From positions 117,569 to 181,568 of the forward strand of contig JAFEBB010000007.1 in the NCBI GenBank assembly GCA_018266075.1: a DNA stretch of 64,000 nt, given 5' to 3'. The translations under genes and the position numbers were made by a program. The notes beneath the pieces were generated by a model. It was given only the letters and a program-made list of their open reading frames with translations, did not search any database and was not told the origin of the DNA. How positions within the stretch are numbered: position 1 is the first letter of the stretch; each line of letters begins with the position of its first letter. The DNA comes from Deltaproteobacteria bacterium. Its GTDB lineage: Bacteria > Myxococcota > Myxococcia > Myxococcales > SZAS-1. Positions 35,293 to 44,079 of the stretch are shown in pieces.

Positions 35293-37002
35293 ATGCGATC
35301 TGCATGGCTGGCAATTCTGCTGCTCGCTGCGGGTTGCGGCCCCACGACGGCCAATCCGAGCTCACACGGCGCGACCACGAGCGCCTCGTCGACGGGCGGC
35401 ACGGGCGCGATCACCAGCACCACGACAGAGGGAACGAGCGCGTCGTCGAGCAGCGGCACGTCGGCGTCGTCGAACACGAGCGCAGGGACGGGCACCTCTG
35501 GCAGCACGACCTCGACCTCGGGAACGTCGAGCAACACCACGACCAGCAGCTCGACGACGACGACGAACACGACGACTGGCACCTCGTCGGCGGCCAGCAG
35601 CTCCACGACCGGTAACACCACGGGCTCGACTTCGACGACCGGCACGACCGGCGTGGCGTGCAATCCGGTCACACCGACGCCGGATGTCGACCCATGGAGC
35701 GTTCGCGCACCGAGCGCTGGCTTTGGCGCCATCAGCACCGCGCAGAATGGCTCGTACACAGACGTCTTCCTCGACAGCCCCGCGTATGGCGGCATCGCGC
35801 AGGGCTACATCCGCATCGGCGCACGGCTCGACTGGGGCGGCTCGATTGTCTTCTTCGGGCTCGGTGCGGATGCCTCGAGCAACACCATCGACGCGAACGA
35901 CACCGGCCGCGAGCTGCAGCTCGCGCTCTACGACCCTGATCGCTCGCTGCAAGGGTGCGCCTACAACGCGAGCTGCCAGACGGCTCAGCCATGTCCGGCA
36001 TCGATCACCTATCTCGGTTGGGATCCGGTGCAGGGCGGCGACGAGTGCGGGCACGGCGGCACCGTCCTCAACTACGGCCAGGACGGCGACTCGCTTCAGC
36101 TCACCATTCAGCCCCTGCAGTGGAACCCGGATTGGGACCAGCAGACGTGCGTGAACAACGCGTGTGGCGCGAGCGGCGTCCCGGTGGCGGTGACGTACAC
36201 GTTCGAGCTGCGCTACGTGCATCCGAACGTCGTCGAGGTGGCGACGCAGGTGAGCAGCCAGGAAACGATCGACCATCAGATCACCACGCAAGAGTTCCCG
36301 ACGCTCTACGTCGCGCACGGGCAGAACGGGCCCGATCTGCCGCTGCTCTACGACGCCGCCGGGAATCAGCCCTCGATCAACACGCCCGCGAACGACGGCT
36401 TCTACGTGGGCAACTTCACCTCGCCGGCGCCGTGGGTGACCTGGCAGGACGCGAGCTCGGACTATGGCGTCGCGCTCGTGTCGGATCAGGGCGTGACCGC
36501 GTTCCAGGGCTGGCGCGGCGACGGCTCGAGCGCCCCGTACTTCCACAACGTGCGCGCGCAGATGTCGTTCGGACTTCCCGCAGGCGGAGCGGTGCGCGGC
36601 ATCTCGTATCTCGCGCTCGGAAGCCTGGCGACGGTGCAGGGATTGATTCCGGAGATCCTCGCGAAGCGTCCGCCGTTCGGCTACGTCGACGCTCCAGCTG
36701 CAGCGGGCGGTTCGGTCGGCGGCACCTCGGTTCGCGTCGAGGGCTGTGTGCTCGATACCGCGCACATCAACAGCATCGACGTGAGCCTCGACGGCGTGAG
36801 CCTGGGCAGCATTCCGGTCAACGTCGGGCGCGGCGACGTGTGCACGGTGTACCCGGACTACGACGGCTGCCCGAACGTCGGCTTCGACGACACGCTCCCG
36901 GCGCCGGCATTGGCCGACGGATGTCAGCACCTCATTCGCGTCTCGGCGACCGACGGCGACGGAAACACCACGGTGCTCGGCGAGCGCGCCATCACGGAAT
37001 GA
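35293..37002 (+). CDS. Large lipoprotein with Ser/Thr-rich linker
   Basis: 569 residues. MRSAWLAILLLAAGC is a lipoprotein signal (lipobox LAAGC). Residues ~20-125 are almost wholly Ser/Thr/Gly (TTTSSSTTT-type), a likely extended surface stalk. The rest is a beta-rich globular domain (FGAISTAQNGSYTDVFLDSP; YTFELRYVHPNVVEVATQVS) with paired cysteines (GCAYNASCQTAQPCPAS, QTCVNNACGASG). A C-terminal Ig-like segment contains RVEGCVLDTAHINSIDVSLD. No enzyme motif is recognised. Confidence 0.8.
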   Translation: MRSAWLAILLLAAGCGPTTANPSSHGATTSASSTGGTGAITSTTTEGTSASSSSGTSASSNTSAGTGTSGSTTSTSGTSSNTTTSSSTTTTNTTTGTSSAASSSTTGNTTGSTSTTGTTGVACNPVTPTPDVDPWSVRAPSAGFGAISTAQNGSYTDVFLDSPAYGGIAQGYIRIGARLDWGGSIVFFGLGADASSNTIDANDTGRELQLALYDPDRSLQGCAYNASCQTAQPCPASITYLGWDPVQGGDECGHGGTVLNYGQDGDSLQLTIQPLQWNPDWDQQTCVNNACGASGVPVAVTYTFELRYVHPNVVEVATQVSSQETIDHQITTQEFPTLYVAHGQNGPDLPLLYDAAGNQPSINTPANDGFYVGNFTSPAPWVTWQDASSDYGVALVSDQGVTAFQGWRGDGSSAPYFHNVRAQMSFGLPAGGAVRGISYLALGSLATVQGLIPEILAKRPPFGYVDAPAAAGGSVGGTSVRVEGCVLDTAHINSIDVSLDGVSLGSIPVNVGRGDVCTVYPDYDGCPNVGFDDTLPAPALADGCQHLIRVSATDGDGNTTVLGERAITE

Positions 37003-37093
37003 CGCTCGCCGAGATCAACGATGCGCTCGAGCTTTCGCGTGAAGCGACTTGCAGGACGTCGCGAGCATTGGCCATGTCCGTCGCTCGAGGCGC

Positions 37094-37858
37094 TCACGCC
37101 GGTGTAACGAGCGGCGTGAGGATCTCGTGGCCCTCATCGGTCACGAGCACCGTGTGCTCGAACTGCGCCGAGAGCGAGCCGTCCTCGGTGACGACGGTCC
37201 AGCCATCGGCGAGCACGTACACATCGGGACGACCGAGGTTCACCATCGGCTCGACGGTGAAGGCCATCCCCGCGCGCAGCTTCAGGCCCGTCCCGCGACG
37301 ACCGACGTGCGCAACCTGAGGCGGCAGATGCATCTCGCGCCCAATTCCATGGCCGCCAAGCGCGGTGACGACGGAGACGCCTTCACGCTTCGCGAGCTCC
37401 TCGATGGCCGCGCCGACATCGCCCAGGCGTGCGCGCGGCCGCACCACGGCGACGCCTGCGTCGCGACACCGACGTGCGAGGTCGACGAGCGCGCGAGCTT
37501 CAGAAGACGCCGCGCCGATCACGAACGTCGCCGAGCAGTCGCCGTGAAAGCCGTCAAGCTCGGTCGTGACGTCGACGTTGACGATGTCGCCGTCCGCGAG
37601 GCGCTCCTTGGTCGAGGGGATGCCATGGCACACGACCTGATTGCGGCTCACGCAGACCGCCGCTGGAAAGCCGTGGTACCCGAGCTGGCTCGGACGCCCG
37701 CCGCGTTGCGCGGTGTCCTCGCGGACCCACGCGTCAATCTCTGCCGTCGTTACGCCCGCGCGCAGCCGTGAGCCAACCAGCGCCAGCGTGCCTGCGGCAG
37801 CTGCTCCCGCGCGCCGGAGTCGCTCGGCTTCTTCAGGGCCGTGAAGGGCAATGGACAT
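37094..37858 (-). CDS. map: Type I methionine aminopeptidase
   Basis: 254 residues, the length of bacterial type I MetAP. Removes the initiator Met from nascent proteins. All five dimetal ligands are recognisable: Asp in GDIVNVDVTTELDGFHGDCS (two Asp), His in GGHGIGREMH, Glu in AFTVEPMVN and Glu in QFEHTVLV; the active-site His is in GYHGFPAAVCVS. No N-terminal SH3-binding extension. The ATG at 37858 is 98 bases from the divergent LysR-like ORF. Not next to ribosomal genes, so it may be a second copy. Confidence 0.95.
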   Translation of the reverse strand: MSIALHGPEEAERLRRAGAAAAGTLALVGSRLRAGVTTAEIDAWVREDTAQRGGRPSQLGYHGFPAAVCVSRNQVVCHGIPSTKERLADGDIVNVDVTTELDGFHGDCSATFVIGAASSEARALVDLARRCRDAGVAVVRPRARLGDVGAAIEELAKREGVSVVTALGGHGIGREMHLPPQVAHVGRRGTGLKLRAGMAFTVEPMVNLGRPDVYVLADGWTVVTEDGSLSAQFEHTVLVTDEGHEILTPLVTPA

Positions 37859-37956
37859 GTCATGAAGGTGCGACAGGTCCGCGCGAGCGATCCAATTCCA
37901 AAAAGGTATCGGCGCTGACTTGTCACCTGCGCATCGCGACGTCTAACCTGATTCGC

Positions 37957-38214
37957 ATGAGTCTTCGCCAGCTCGAGTACTTCGTCGCCGTGGCTGAAGA
38001 GGGTCACGTGGGGCGCGCGGCCCGCCGGTGCTTCGTGTCGCAGCCGCCGATGAGCCGGCAGATTCGTGCGCTCGAGGACGAGCTGGGCGCTTCGCTCTTC
38101 GAGCGTGTCCCGCGCGGAATGCGGCTGTCGGCGGAGGGGCAGCGCTTCATGGGCTACGCGCGCGAGGTGCTCGCCGCGGCCGAGCGCGCACGGCGAGCCT
38201 TGCTCGACGGGTAG
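37957..38214 (+). CDS. Stand-alone LysR-type HTH domain
   Basis: 85 residues from ATG 37957 to a TAG. It holds the complete winged HTH (MSLRQLEYFVAVAEEGHVGR; CFVSQPPMSRQIRALEDELG) and the linker helix (YAREVLAAAERARRALLDG), then stops exactly where the effector-binding domain would begin. Conserved HTH residues are intact, so it may bind DNA. Either a gene truncated by deletion or a mini-regulator that lacks ligand control. The stop is followed by a convergent gene after five bases. Confidence 0.75.
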   Translation: MSLRQLEYFVAVAEEGHVGRAARRCFVSQPPMSRQIRALEDELGASLFERVPRGMRLSAEGQRFMGYAREVLAAAERARRALLDG

Positions 38215-38219
38215 GGCGG

Positions 38220-39737
38220 TCACTTCGCGAGCGCGGCGCTCTTCTTCACCAGCTCGACGAACTCCTGGCGATAGGTGTCGTTGCCCGCGGTGGCGCTCGC
38301 CCGATCGATGACGTCCGCCATGGTCGCTGCACCCTTGTTGGGCGAGTCGCGCAGCAACAAACCCCACTCGGCGACCGCGGCCGCGAAGCGTGCATCGGCG
38401 CTGGGATGGTCGCCGCCGTCGTCGTGGACCGCGTAGGCCAGGAGCTCGCTCGTGGCGCCTTCGGGCTGCTTGTAGCGGAGCTTGAGCGTCATCAGCTCGT
38501 CCGAGCGCACGACGTTGCTCTTCTGGTAGCGAAGCGCGTCGACCGGCGGCAGCTCGGCGCTCGTCCCGGTTGGCACGACTTCGTAGAGCGCGGTCACGGT
38601 GTGGCCAGCGCCCAGCTCGCCCGCGTCCTTGGTGTCGTCGTTGAAGTCGCGCGCACGGAGCGCGCGCTTCTCGTAGCCGATCAATCGATAGGCAGAGACC
38701 TGCGCCGGGTTGAACTCGACCTGGACCTTCACGTCCTTCGCGATGGTCACCAGCGTGCCTGCAGCTTGCTCCACGAGCAGCTTGCGCGCCTCGGCGATGT
38801 TGTCGATGTAGCCGTAGTTGCCATTTCCATGATCGGCGAGCTGCTGCATCTTTGAATCTTTGTAGTTGCCCATTCCAAATCCGAGAACCGTGAGGAACAC
38901 GCCGCCCTTCGCTTTCTCTTCGATGAGGCGCGTGAGCGAGCCGTCGTCCGACACGCCGACATTCCAGTCGCCGTCGGTCGCGAGGATGACGCGGTTCACG
39001 CCGCCGGGAATGAACGCTGCCTGCGCGGTCTGGTACGCGAGCTCGATGCCTGCCGCGCCGGCCGTCGAGCCGCCCGCCTCGAGCCGATCAATCGCATCGG
39101 CGATTTGCGCCTTGTTGGAACCCGAGGTCGGCGGCAGCACCAGGCCCGCATTTCCGGCGTAGACGACGAGCGCGATGTGATCGTCGCTTCGCATCTGATC
39201 GACGAGCAGACGCAACGCGCGCTTCGCGAGCGGCAACTTGTTGGGCTCGAACATGGAACCCGAGACGTCGATCAGGAAGACGAGGTTTGCCGGCGGCCGC
39301 TGCGAGGGCGGCAGCTCGCGGCCCTTGAGGCCGATGCGAACGAGGCGATGGGCCTTGGCCCACGCACATCCGAAGACGTCGGCGGTGACGGCGAACGGCT
39401 TGCCATCGGTCGGCGGAGCGTCGTGGTACGGGAAGTAATTGATGAGCTCCTCGAGGCGCACGGCGTCTTTCGGCGGACGCTGACCTTCGGTGAGGAAGCG
39501 TCGAACGTTGGAATACGACGCGGTGTCGACGTCGATGCCGAACGTCGACAGCGGCGCGAGCTTGGGATCCTCGAACGGGTTCTCGTCGATTCGCGAGTAC
39601 GACTCGGTGTTCATCCCCGGCGGCAGCGCTTCACCCTCGAGCGCCTGCTCCATCGGCGCGCGCGACATGCTCATCTCGCATGCGAGCCCGCATACCACGA
39701 GCGACAGAAGCCCCAGTCCAACTGCGATGGCGCGCAT
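38220..39737 (-). CDS. YfbK-like VWA lipoprotein
   Basis: 505 residues. The signal MRAIAVGLGLLSLVVCGLAC has a lipobox at GLAC. Residues ~50-110 (NPFEDPKLAPLSTFGIDVDT, EELINYFPY) are the N-terminal domain typical of YfbK-type proteins. The VWA domain follows: LVFLIDVSGSMFEPNKLPLA (DxSxS), GGSTAG (Thr), ILATDGDWNVG (Asp), a full MIDAS. The DUF3520-like C-terminus carries RLIGYEKRALRARDFNDDTK. Envelope protein of unknown role; homologues are widespread in Proteobacteria. Confidence 0.92.
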   Translation of the reverse strand: MRAIAVGLGLLSLVVCGLACEMSMSRAPMEQALEGEALPPGMNTESYSRIDENPFEDPKLAPLSTFGIDVDTASYSNVRRFLTEGQRPPKDAVRLEELINYFPYHDAPPTDGKPFAVTADVFGCAWAKAHRLVRIGLKGRELPPSQRPPANLVFLIDVSGSMFEPNKLPLAKRALRLLVDQMRSDDHIALVVYAGNAGLVLPPTSGSNKAQIADAIDRLEAGGSTAGAAGIELAYQTAQAAFIPGGVNRVILATDGDWNVGVSDDGSLTRLIEEKAKGGVFLTVLGFGMGNYKDSKMQQLADHGNGNYGYIDNIAEARKLLVEQAAGTLVTIAKDVKVQVEFNPAQVSAYRLIGYEKRALRARDFNDDTKDAGELGAGHTVTALYEVVPTGTSAELPPVDALRYQKSNVVRSDELMTLKLRYKQPEGATSELLAYAVHDDGGDHPSADARFAAAVAEWGLLLRDSPNKGAATMADVIDRASATAGNDTYRQEFVELVKKSAALAK

Positions 39738-39833
39738 GACGACGCCTCCGGCGCGGCACCGCCGCGCTCGAATGGAGTTCCAACGCGGGAGCTTCGTGGG
39801 GCTTACAGGTGCGCGGTGCTAGGCTTGCGGCTC

Positions 39834-40331
39834 ATGACCGTCGAACCGAGTGTGGTGAGCCCGGGCAAGCCGAGCGGTCTCCCCATCGCTTCCCTCATCG
39901 CGAGCGCGCTGGCGACGTACTTCATCATCGGCGTGCTGCCGGTCGAGTCGCACGCGGACGACTGGCCGGGCCCTGGCGTTGGCGCGGCGATTGGATTGCA
40001 GGGCGCAGGTGTCATGGCCTTTCTCGCAATGCTCCTCGCGCTGATCGCCTGGCGTCCGCCGAATGCGTCGGGGCTCTCGGTGCTCGCGCTCTTCTGCGCG
40101 GGCGCGGAGTACCTGGCCGTGGGGATCGTGTTTCCGTTCGTGGGGCTCGGGCCGTTCTGTGGACAGACCGCATCCGCGCTCGCGGGAGTCAAAGCCTCGA
40201 AGCCCGAGCTCGATCTTCATCAATTCTCCACGGGCTGCGGCGTCCTCATGAGCGCGCAGTATCTGGTGCCGCTGATGGTGTTCAGTTTGGTGGTCGTCGC
40301 CAAGAACAAGAAGACAACGGCGAAAGCGTGA
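39834..40331 (+). CDS. Small integral membrane protein
   Basis: 165 residues with about four hydrophobic helices (IASLIASALATYFIIGVLPV; AAIGLQGAGVMAFLAMLLAL; LSVLALFCAGAEYLAVGIVF; YLVPLMVFSLVVVAKNKKTT) and a basic C-terminus. No family is recognised. ATG 39834 starts the hydrophobic pattern. The YkgJ-type gene begins ten bases after the stop, so the two are probably one operon. Confidence 0.65.
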   Translation: MTVEPSVVSPGKPSGLPIASLIASALATYFIIGVLPVESHADDWPGPGVGAAIGLQGAGVMAFLAMLLALIAWRPPNASGLSVLALFCAGAEYLAVGIVFPFVGLGPFCGQTASALAGVKASKPELDLHQFSTGCGVLMSAQYLVPLMVFSLVVVAKNKKTTAKA

Positions 40332-40341
40332 ACGAGAACGC

Positions 40342-40674
40342 ATGCAACTCGCGCCTGGATTGAGCGTCGAAGAAGCGAGCCGAATCTGTCGCGACAGGTG
40401 TCGCGCGCAGTGCTGCCGGGGTCCGCAGTTCCTCTGGCTCGGCGCAGAAGAGATCGCGCCGTTCCGTGCGCAGGCGGCTGCGTTCGGCGTCGAGGCACGC
40501 GTCGTGATCGAGCGCGACGGCACAGGCTCGATTCGCTTCCTCGATCACGACGGCGAGACCTGCCCGATGCTCGACGCGAAGACCTGCAGCTGCCGCATCT
40601 ACGGATCGCGTCCGCAAAGGTGCCGCGAGTTTCCCGATCGCGTTCGGCCCGGCTGCGCCATCTCGGGCGGGTAG
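40342..40674 (+). CDS. YkgJ-family cysteine-cluster protein
   Basis: 110 residues. The YkgJ/UPF0153 cysteine pattern is complete: CRDRCRAQCCRGPQFLWL near the N-terminus, then CPMLDAKTCSCRIYGSRPQR followed by CREFP and a final PGC. Eight to nine cysteines are thought to bind Zn or an Fe-S cluster; the function of the family is not established. Probably co-transcribed with the upstream membrane protein (10-base gap). A second YkgJ-type protein lies at 42338-42823 on the other strand. Confidence 0.88.
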   Translation: MQLAPGLSVEEASRICRDRCRAQCCRGPQFLWLGAEEIAPFRAQAAAFGVEARVVIERDGTGSIRFLDHDGETCPMLDAKTCSCRIYGSRPQRCREFPDRVRPGCAISGG

Positions 40675-40755
40675 GGAAGCGGCGGAATCGCGACCCAGAG
40701 GTGCGGTCTCGAGGACGCGCGTCGGTTGTTTGCCGGTGCGGACGAGCTTCTTCCG

Positions 40756-41493
40756 CTACGGCGCCGAGAGCCTCAGCGGGATGGTGAACGAGCGAATCGA
40801 TATCGGCTGATCGCCCTGCATGGCCGGCGAGTAGTGGAGCTGTGAGAGGTACTCGAGAATCTGCGCGTCTTCGATTGCCGGAATCCGCTTCACCAGCTTG
40901 CAATCGAGCAGCGCGCCCTCGCGGCTGATGGTGCACTGCGCGAGCGCGAGACCTTCCGCGTGCGCCTGGAGCTGCGCCGACGTGAAGTGGAACTCGGGTC
41001 GCTCGCCCACGAGCTGAGGCCGCGTCATGCCCGGGCCCAGCAGCACTGGCCCGTCGTCGCCACCGGACATCGGCGCGCCACCTTCACGCCCGTCCGGCGA
41101 ACCTGGACCGGGACTTCCATCTCCCTGCGTATTCGAATCGGACGCGGCACCGGTCGGCGCATCATCGACGGTCGAAGCCGGAGTCGGCTGCGGCGTGGCC
41201 TCGGGCGGCGGCGCGACCGGCTTGGGCGGAATCACCACCCGCTTGTGGGTCGCGGCCTTCGCGTGTGCAGCCGGAGCGGGCGCCGGCGGGGCAGCTACGG
41301 GGACCTTGAAGTCGAGCTTGGGGCCGATCGGAATTCGAATGATCGGCAACGGCGGAGCAGGCGGCGTCGGGGGACCATGCAGCCCCGCCCAGGCAATCGC
41401 CGCGAGGATCGCGCCGTGAAGCGCGAGCGAGACGGTCCCGCCGAGTGCCCGCGGCCGCGCTTCGGCGTGGGCCTGGAGCATCGAGTCGAACAT
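40756..41493 (-). CDS. TonB-like energy-transducer protein
   Basis: 245 residues from the ATG at 41493. A cytoplasmic lead of about 20 residues, one transmembrane helix (LALHGAILAAIAWAGL), a long Pro/Ala/Thr-rich periplasmic spacer with PPPEATPQPTP-type sequence, and a C-terminal domain (FHFTSAQLQAHAEGLALAQC, then LVKRIPAIEDAQILEYLSQL and a beta-strand end) form the TonB/AgmX-GltJ layout. TonB passes proton-motive force to outer-membrane receptors; no ExbB/D partner is adjacent. The last ~90 residues include CTISREGALLDCK, matching the TonB C-terminal strand pattern. Confidence 0.8.
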   Translation of the reverse strand: MFDSMLQAHAEARPRALGGTVSLALHGAILAAIAWAGLHGPPTPPAPPLPIIRIPIGPKLDFKVPVAAPPAPAPAAHAKAATHKRVVIPPKPVAPPPEATPQPTPASTVDDAPTGAASDSNTQGDGSPGPGSPDGREGGAPMSGGDDGPVLLGPGMTRPQLVGERPEFHFTSAQLQAHAEGLALAQCTISREGALLDCKLVKRIPAIEDAQILEYLSQLHYSPAMQGDQPISIRSFTIPLRLSAP

Positions 41494-41796
41494 GGCGACC
41501 TCGGGATTGGGTCGATCCGAGCAGCCACGCTCGATCGGCCTTTCACAACGCGCTGTGACATCGGTATCAACGCCGCGGTTCCTCGATTCGATCTGATCCC
41601 GGCTGGGCATGGATCTGAACCGTGTGGTTTCAATGGGTTGACCCGATGGCGATTGGAAAGATGTCTCGCGTGCTTCGCGCACGAGGCAACGGCGCCCCGT
41701 GCTGGGAAGCGAGCCGGCCGGCCCGCGGACAAGTCACCGCCGGCGCTTGGACTTCGATTTCGATCGCTCGGCGACGCGCCTCATCACCCGCTCGGC
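41494..41796. other. Intergenic region without a supported gene
   Basis: 303 bases between the TonB-like gene and the stop of the STAS-like gene, both on the minus strand. Short open frames on both strands lack Shine-Dalgarno sites and have Arg/Ser-rich non-coding composition. It probably holds the TonB-like gene promoter. Nothing else seen. Confidence 0.4.
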
Positions 41797-42198
41797 TTAG
41801 GCGAAGAACGCCCGCGTTCTCGCGATCTCTTCAGGCGTCGCCGTCTCGCTGAGCCACGTGGTGAGCGCGGCCGCGCTCTGGAAGGCGCGCCGGTTCGCGT
41901 TGGCCGCCTCGGCGATGGCGACCTTCATCTGCTCCAGGATCTTCGAGCCGGGCGCGAAGAGGTGCGCGCTCCGGTGGACCTTGCGGTTGTCGCTGCGCAT
42001 CAGGCCCAGCATCATCGGCGTGACCTCGGTGCTCAGCTCGCCGCAGGTGCGGAAGTCCACCACGAAGATGACGTCCACGCCGATGCGCACCACCGCCTGG
42101 CTCAAGGGCGTGCGCATGTCCTTCATCTCCGTGGGAGTGAGGTCGCCGGAGAAGCGCACTTCAATGATTCGGCCAACGGTCGACGCGACGGTGATCAT
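41797..42198 (-). CDS. STAS/SpoIIAA-like small protein
   Basis: 133 residues from ATG 42198. The alternating beta/alpha pattern MITVASTVGRIIEVRFSGDL, VRIGVDVIFVVDFRTCGEL and FAPGSKILEQMKVAIAEAAN resembles STAS/SpoIIAA-like single-domain proteins common in myxobacteria, which bind partner regulators. The conserved phospho-Ser region of anti-anti-sigma factors is not obvious, so anti-sigma control is not claimed. An ATG at 42297 would add 33 residues. The gene follows the YkgJ-type gene at 42338 on the same strand. Confidence 0.6.
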   Translation of the reverse strand: MITVASTVGRIIEVRFSGDLTPTEMKDMRTPLSQAVVRIGVDVIFVVDFRTCGELSTEVTPMMLGLMRSDNRKVHRSAHLFAPGSKILEQMKVAIAEAANANRRAFQSAAALTTWLSETATPEEIARTRAFFA

Positions 42199-42337
42199 CT
42201 CGCACTCTGCGTGAAAGCCCGCGAGTGCGAGCCTCGCACGAGGCTCGCGCATCGACAAGGCATGCTGGGCGGCGGAGGGTTTCGCTTCCCGTTCCATGAT
42301 CCGAAGCAGCGCAAGCCGCTCGTGCCGCGTCGCGGGC

Positions 42338-42823
42338 TCACCGCATCCCGTGCCGCCCAGTGAAGACGCGCTGCAACAAATCGCGCACGCGCTCCCACGC
42401 GGCCACGGCGTCGTCCGGAAGCGCCGGCCCTTCACCCGCGCGCGACTGACGCACGCGCTGCACGGTGCCCGTCCTCGCGTCGGCACGGACGGGCAGGGTG
42501 GCGTCGAGCTCGGCGATGCGCGCGTGCGCCTGGGCCACGAGCTCCAGCGAGTCTCGAAGCGAGAGCTCCCCTTCCTGCAGCGCCGTGCCCAGGAGGCACA
42601 CGTAGCTCCGGCACGGCCCGGGACGATCCTCGTAGATCTGGCAGCGCGTGCCCTCGAGCGAAGCGCAGCGCTGGTGCAGGCGGTACACGCCGTCCTTGCG
42701 CAGCTCCAAGGCCACGTCGCGCGCGAGCAGCTTCTTTCCCTGCTCGGCGTCGACGGACACGAATGTGAACAGCGAGCCGTCGCAGCAGAGTCCGCAGGCC
42801 TGGCAGAGGGTGGAGAGCGACAT
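42338..42823 (-). CDS. YkgJ-family cysteine-cluster protein (second copy)
   Basis: 161 residues from ATG 42823. Starts MSLSTLCQACGLCCDGSLFT, the CxxCGxCC motif, and continues CASLEGTRCQIYEDRPGPCR and SYVCLLG, which complete the YkgJ/UPF0153 metal-binding cysteine set. The last 80 residues are helical and unrelated to the shorter copy at 40342. Function not established. Confidence 0.87.
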   Translation of the reverse strand: MSLSTLCQACGLCCDGSLFTFVSVDAEQGKKLLARDVALELRKDGVYRLHQRCASLEGTRCQIYEDRPGPCRSYVCLLGTALQEGELSLRDSLELVAQAHARIAELDATLPVRADARTGTVQRVRQSRAGEGPALPDDAVAAWERVRDLLQRVFTGRHGMR

Positions 42824-42994
42824 CGGGCTTCGGATTTGCCGCAGCGCCGCGAGATTCGCAACCGCGCGAGGGAACCGAACGCTCGCCCGGTGGGTCGGCA
42901 GTTTTTTTGACGGCCGATCGGTCCCGGGTGAGCCTGCTGTCACAACCCTGTAGCACGCGTCGAGCGGGGGAGCCGCGGCGTGCGAGGAGAAACC

Positions 42995-43111
42995 ATGAAC
43001 GCGCACGAGCTGGAGCCGGAGTTCGACATCGACGTGGAGCTCGAGGACGAGAGCGTGCTCTGGGCCGACGACGCCGACGTGGTGGAGCTCGTGGAAGCCG
43101 TCGCCGACTAG
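42995..43111 (+). CDS. Hyper-acidic 38-aa microprotein
   Basis: ATG 42995 with AGGAG five bases upstream, TAG at 43109-43111. The 38 residues (starting MNAHELEPEFDIDVELEDES) include 15 Asp/Glu, no Lys or Arg, and one Trp (W23). No signal peptide. The MBL-fold gene starts 15 bases downstream, so co-transcription is likely. Options: a small partner of the hydrolase, a nucleic-acid mimic, or a leader/core peptide of a modified product. The strong ribosome site is the main support. Confidence 0.6.
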   Translation: MNAHELEPEFDIDVELEDESVLWADDADVVELVEAVAD

Positions 43112-43126
43112 CGCGCGACGCGTGCT

Positions 43127-43906
43127 TTGAAGATTCGAATCACGCACATCGGCACGGCGACGGTGCTGCTCGAGCTGGGCGCGCTGCGGGTCCTCACCGA
43201 TCCTGCGCTCGACCCGCCGGGCCGCACCTACCACTTCGGCTTCGGCACGCGCTCCATCAAGAACCGCGCGCCCACGCTGCCGCCCGAGGGGCTCGGCCGC
43301 ATCGACGCCGTGCTGCTCAGCCACGACCACCACGCCGACAACCTCGACGAGGCCGGCCGCGCCATGCTCCCCAGCGTCGCGCGCGTCGTCACCACGCCCT
43401 CGGGTTCAAAGCGACTCGCGGCGCTCGGGAATGTGTCGGGCCTCGCGCCGTGGCAGAGCACGGAGCTCGAGCGCGACGGCGTTCGCGTGAAGGTCACCGC
43501 CACGCCCGCGCGGCACGGACCGCCCTTGTCGCGTCCCGTCGCCGGCGAGGTGGTGGGCTTCGTGCTGGAGTCGCCCGGGCTCAGCCAGGGACCCATCTAC
43601 ATCTCTGGCGACACGGTGTGGTTCGGCGGCGTGGCCGAGGTTGCTCAGCGCTTTCGCGTGGGCACCGCGCTCTTGCACATGGGCGGCGTGTCGTTCCCCA
43701 TCAGTGGGCCGCTGCGCTACACCTTCAACAGCGATGAGGCCGTGCGCGCCGCGGAGGCGCTTGGCGCGAAGACCGTCATCCCCATTCACTACGACGGCTG
43801 GACGCACTTTCGCGAGCAGCGTGCCAACTCCGAGCGCAACCTCGAGAAGCTGGGTGCGCGCGTGCGCTGGCTGAAGCAGGGCGAGCCGACCGAGCTCGAG
43901 GTGTAA
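43127..43906 (+). CDS. MBL-fold metal-dependent hydrolase
   Basis: 259 residues, TTG start at 43127, fixed by KIRITHIGTATVLLELGAL, the first beta strand of the fold. Metal motif LLSHDHHADNLD (HxHxD type), TPARHGP, the Asp in YISGDTVWFGG, and IHYDGWTHF for the last His are in place. It resembles UlaG/NAPE-PLD-like hydrolases acting on phosphate esters or lactones; the substrate cannot be told. Its upstream neighbour is the hyper-acidic microprotein. Confidence 0.9.
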   Translation: MKIRITHIGTATVLLELGALRVLTDPALDPPGRTYHFGFGTRSIKNRAPTLPPEGLGRIDAVLLSHDHHADNLDEAGRAMLPSVARVVTTPSGSKRLAALGNVSGLAPWQSTELERDGVRVKVTATPARHGPPLSRPVAGEVVGFVLESPGLSQGPIYISGDTVWFGGVAEVAQRFRVGTALLHMGGVSFPISGPLRYTFNSDEAVRAAEALGAKTVIPIHYDGWTHFREQRANSERNLEKLGARVRWLKQGEPTELEV

Positions 43907-44079
43907 CGAGTTCGTTACATCGTTGCGCTCTGCGATCCGCCTCGGCTTGCTTCATCGCGACCGTGCGATCGCACCCGTCGTACGGGGCCTGTGCGGTTGT
44001 GCGATAATGGATGAGGCTGGAATCGCCGATAAATCGAGACAAAGCTGGTGAACGCCAAGATCACTCGCGGGGGCGAGAC

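Noticed and set aside
39105..40331. 408-aa protein upstream of the small membrane protein
   Set aside because: Its first ~240 residues are antisense to the VWA gene with Arg/Glu/His-rich composition; ATG 39834 fits.
41494..41796. Small plus- or minus-strand gene in the 41.5-41.8 kb gap
   Set aside because: All open frames lack ribosome sites and have non-coding composition.
42995..43906. RiPP biosynthetic pair (acidic peptide plus MBL enzyme)
   Set aside because: No recognisable leader/core boundary or modification enzyme; kept as a microprotein only.
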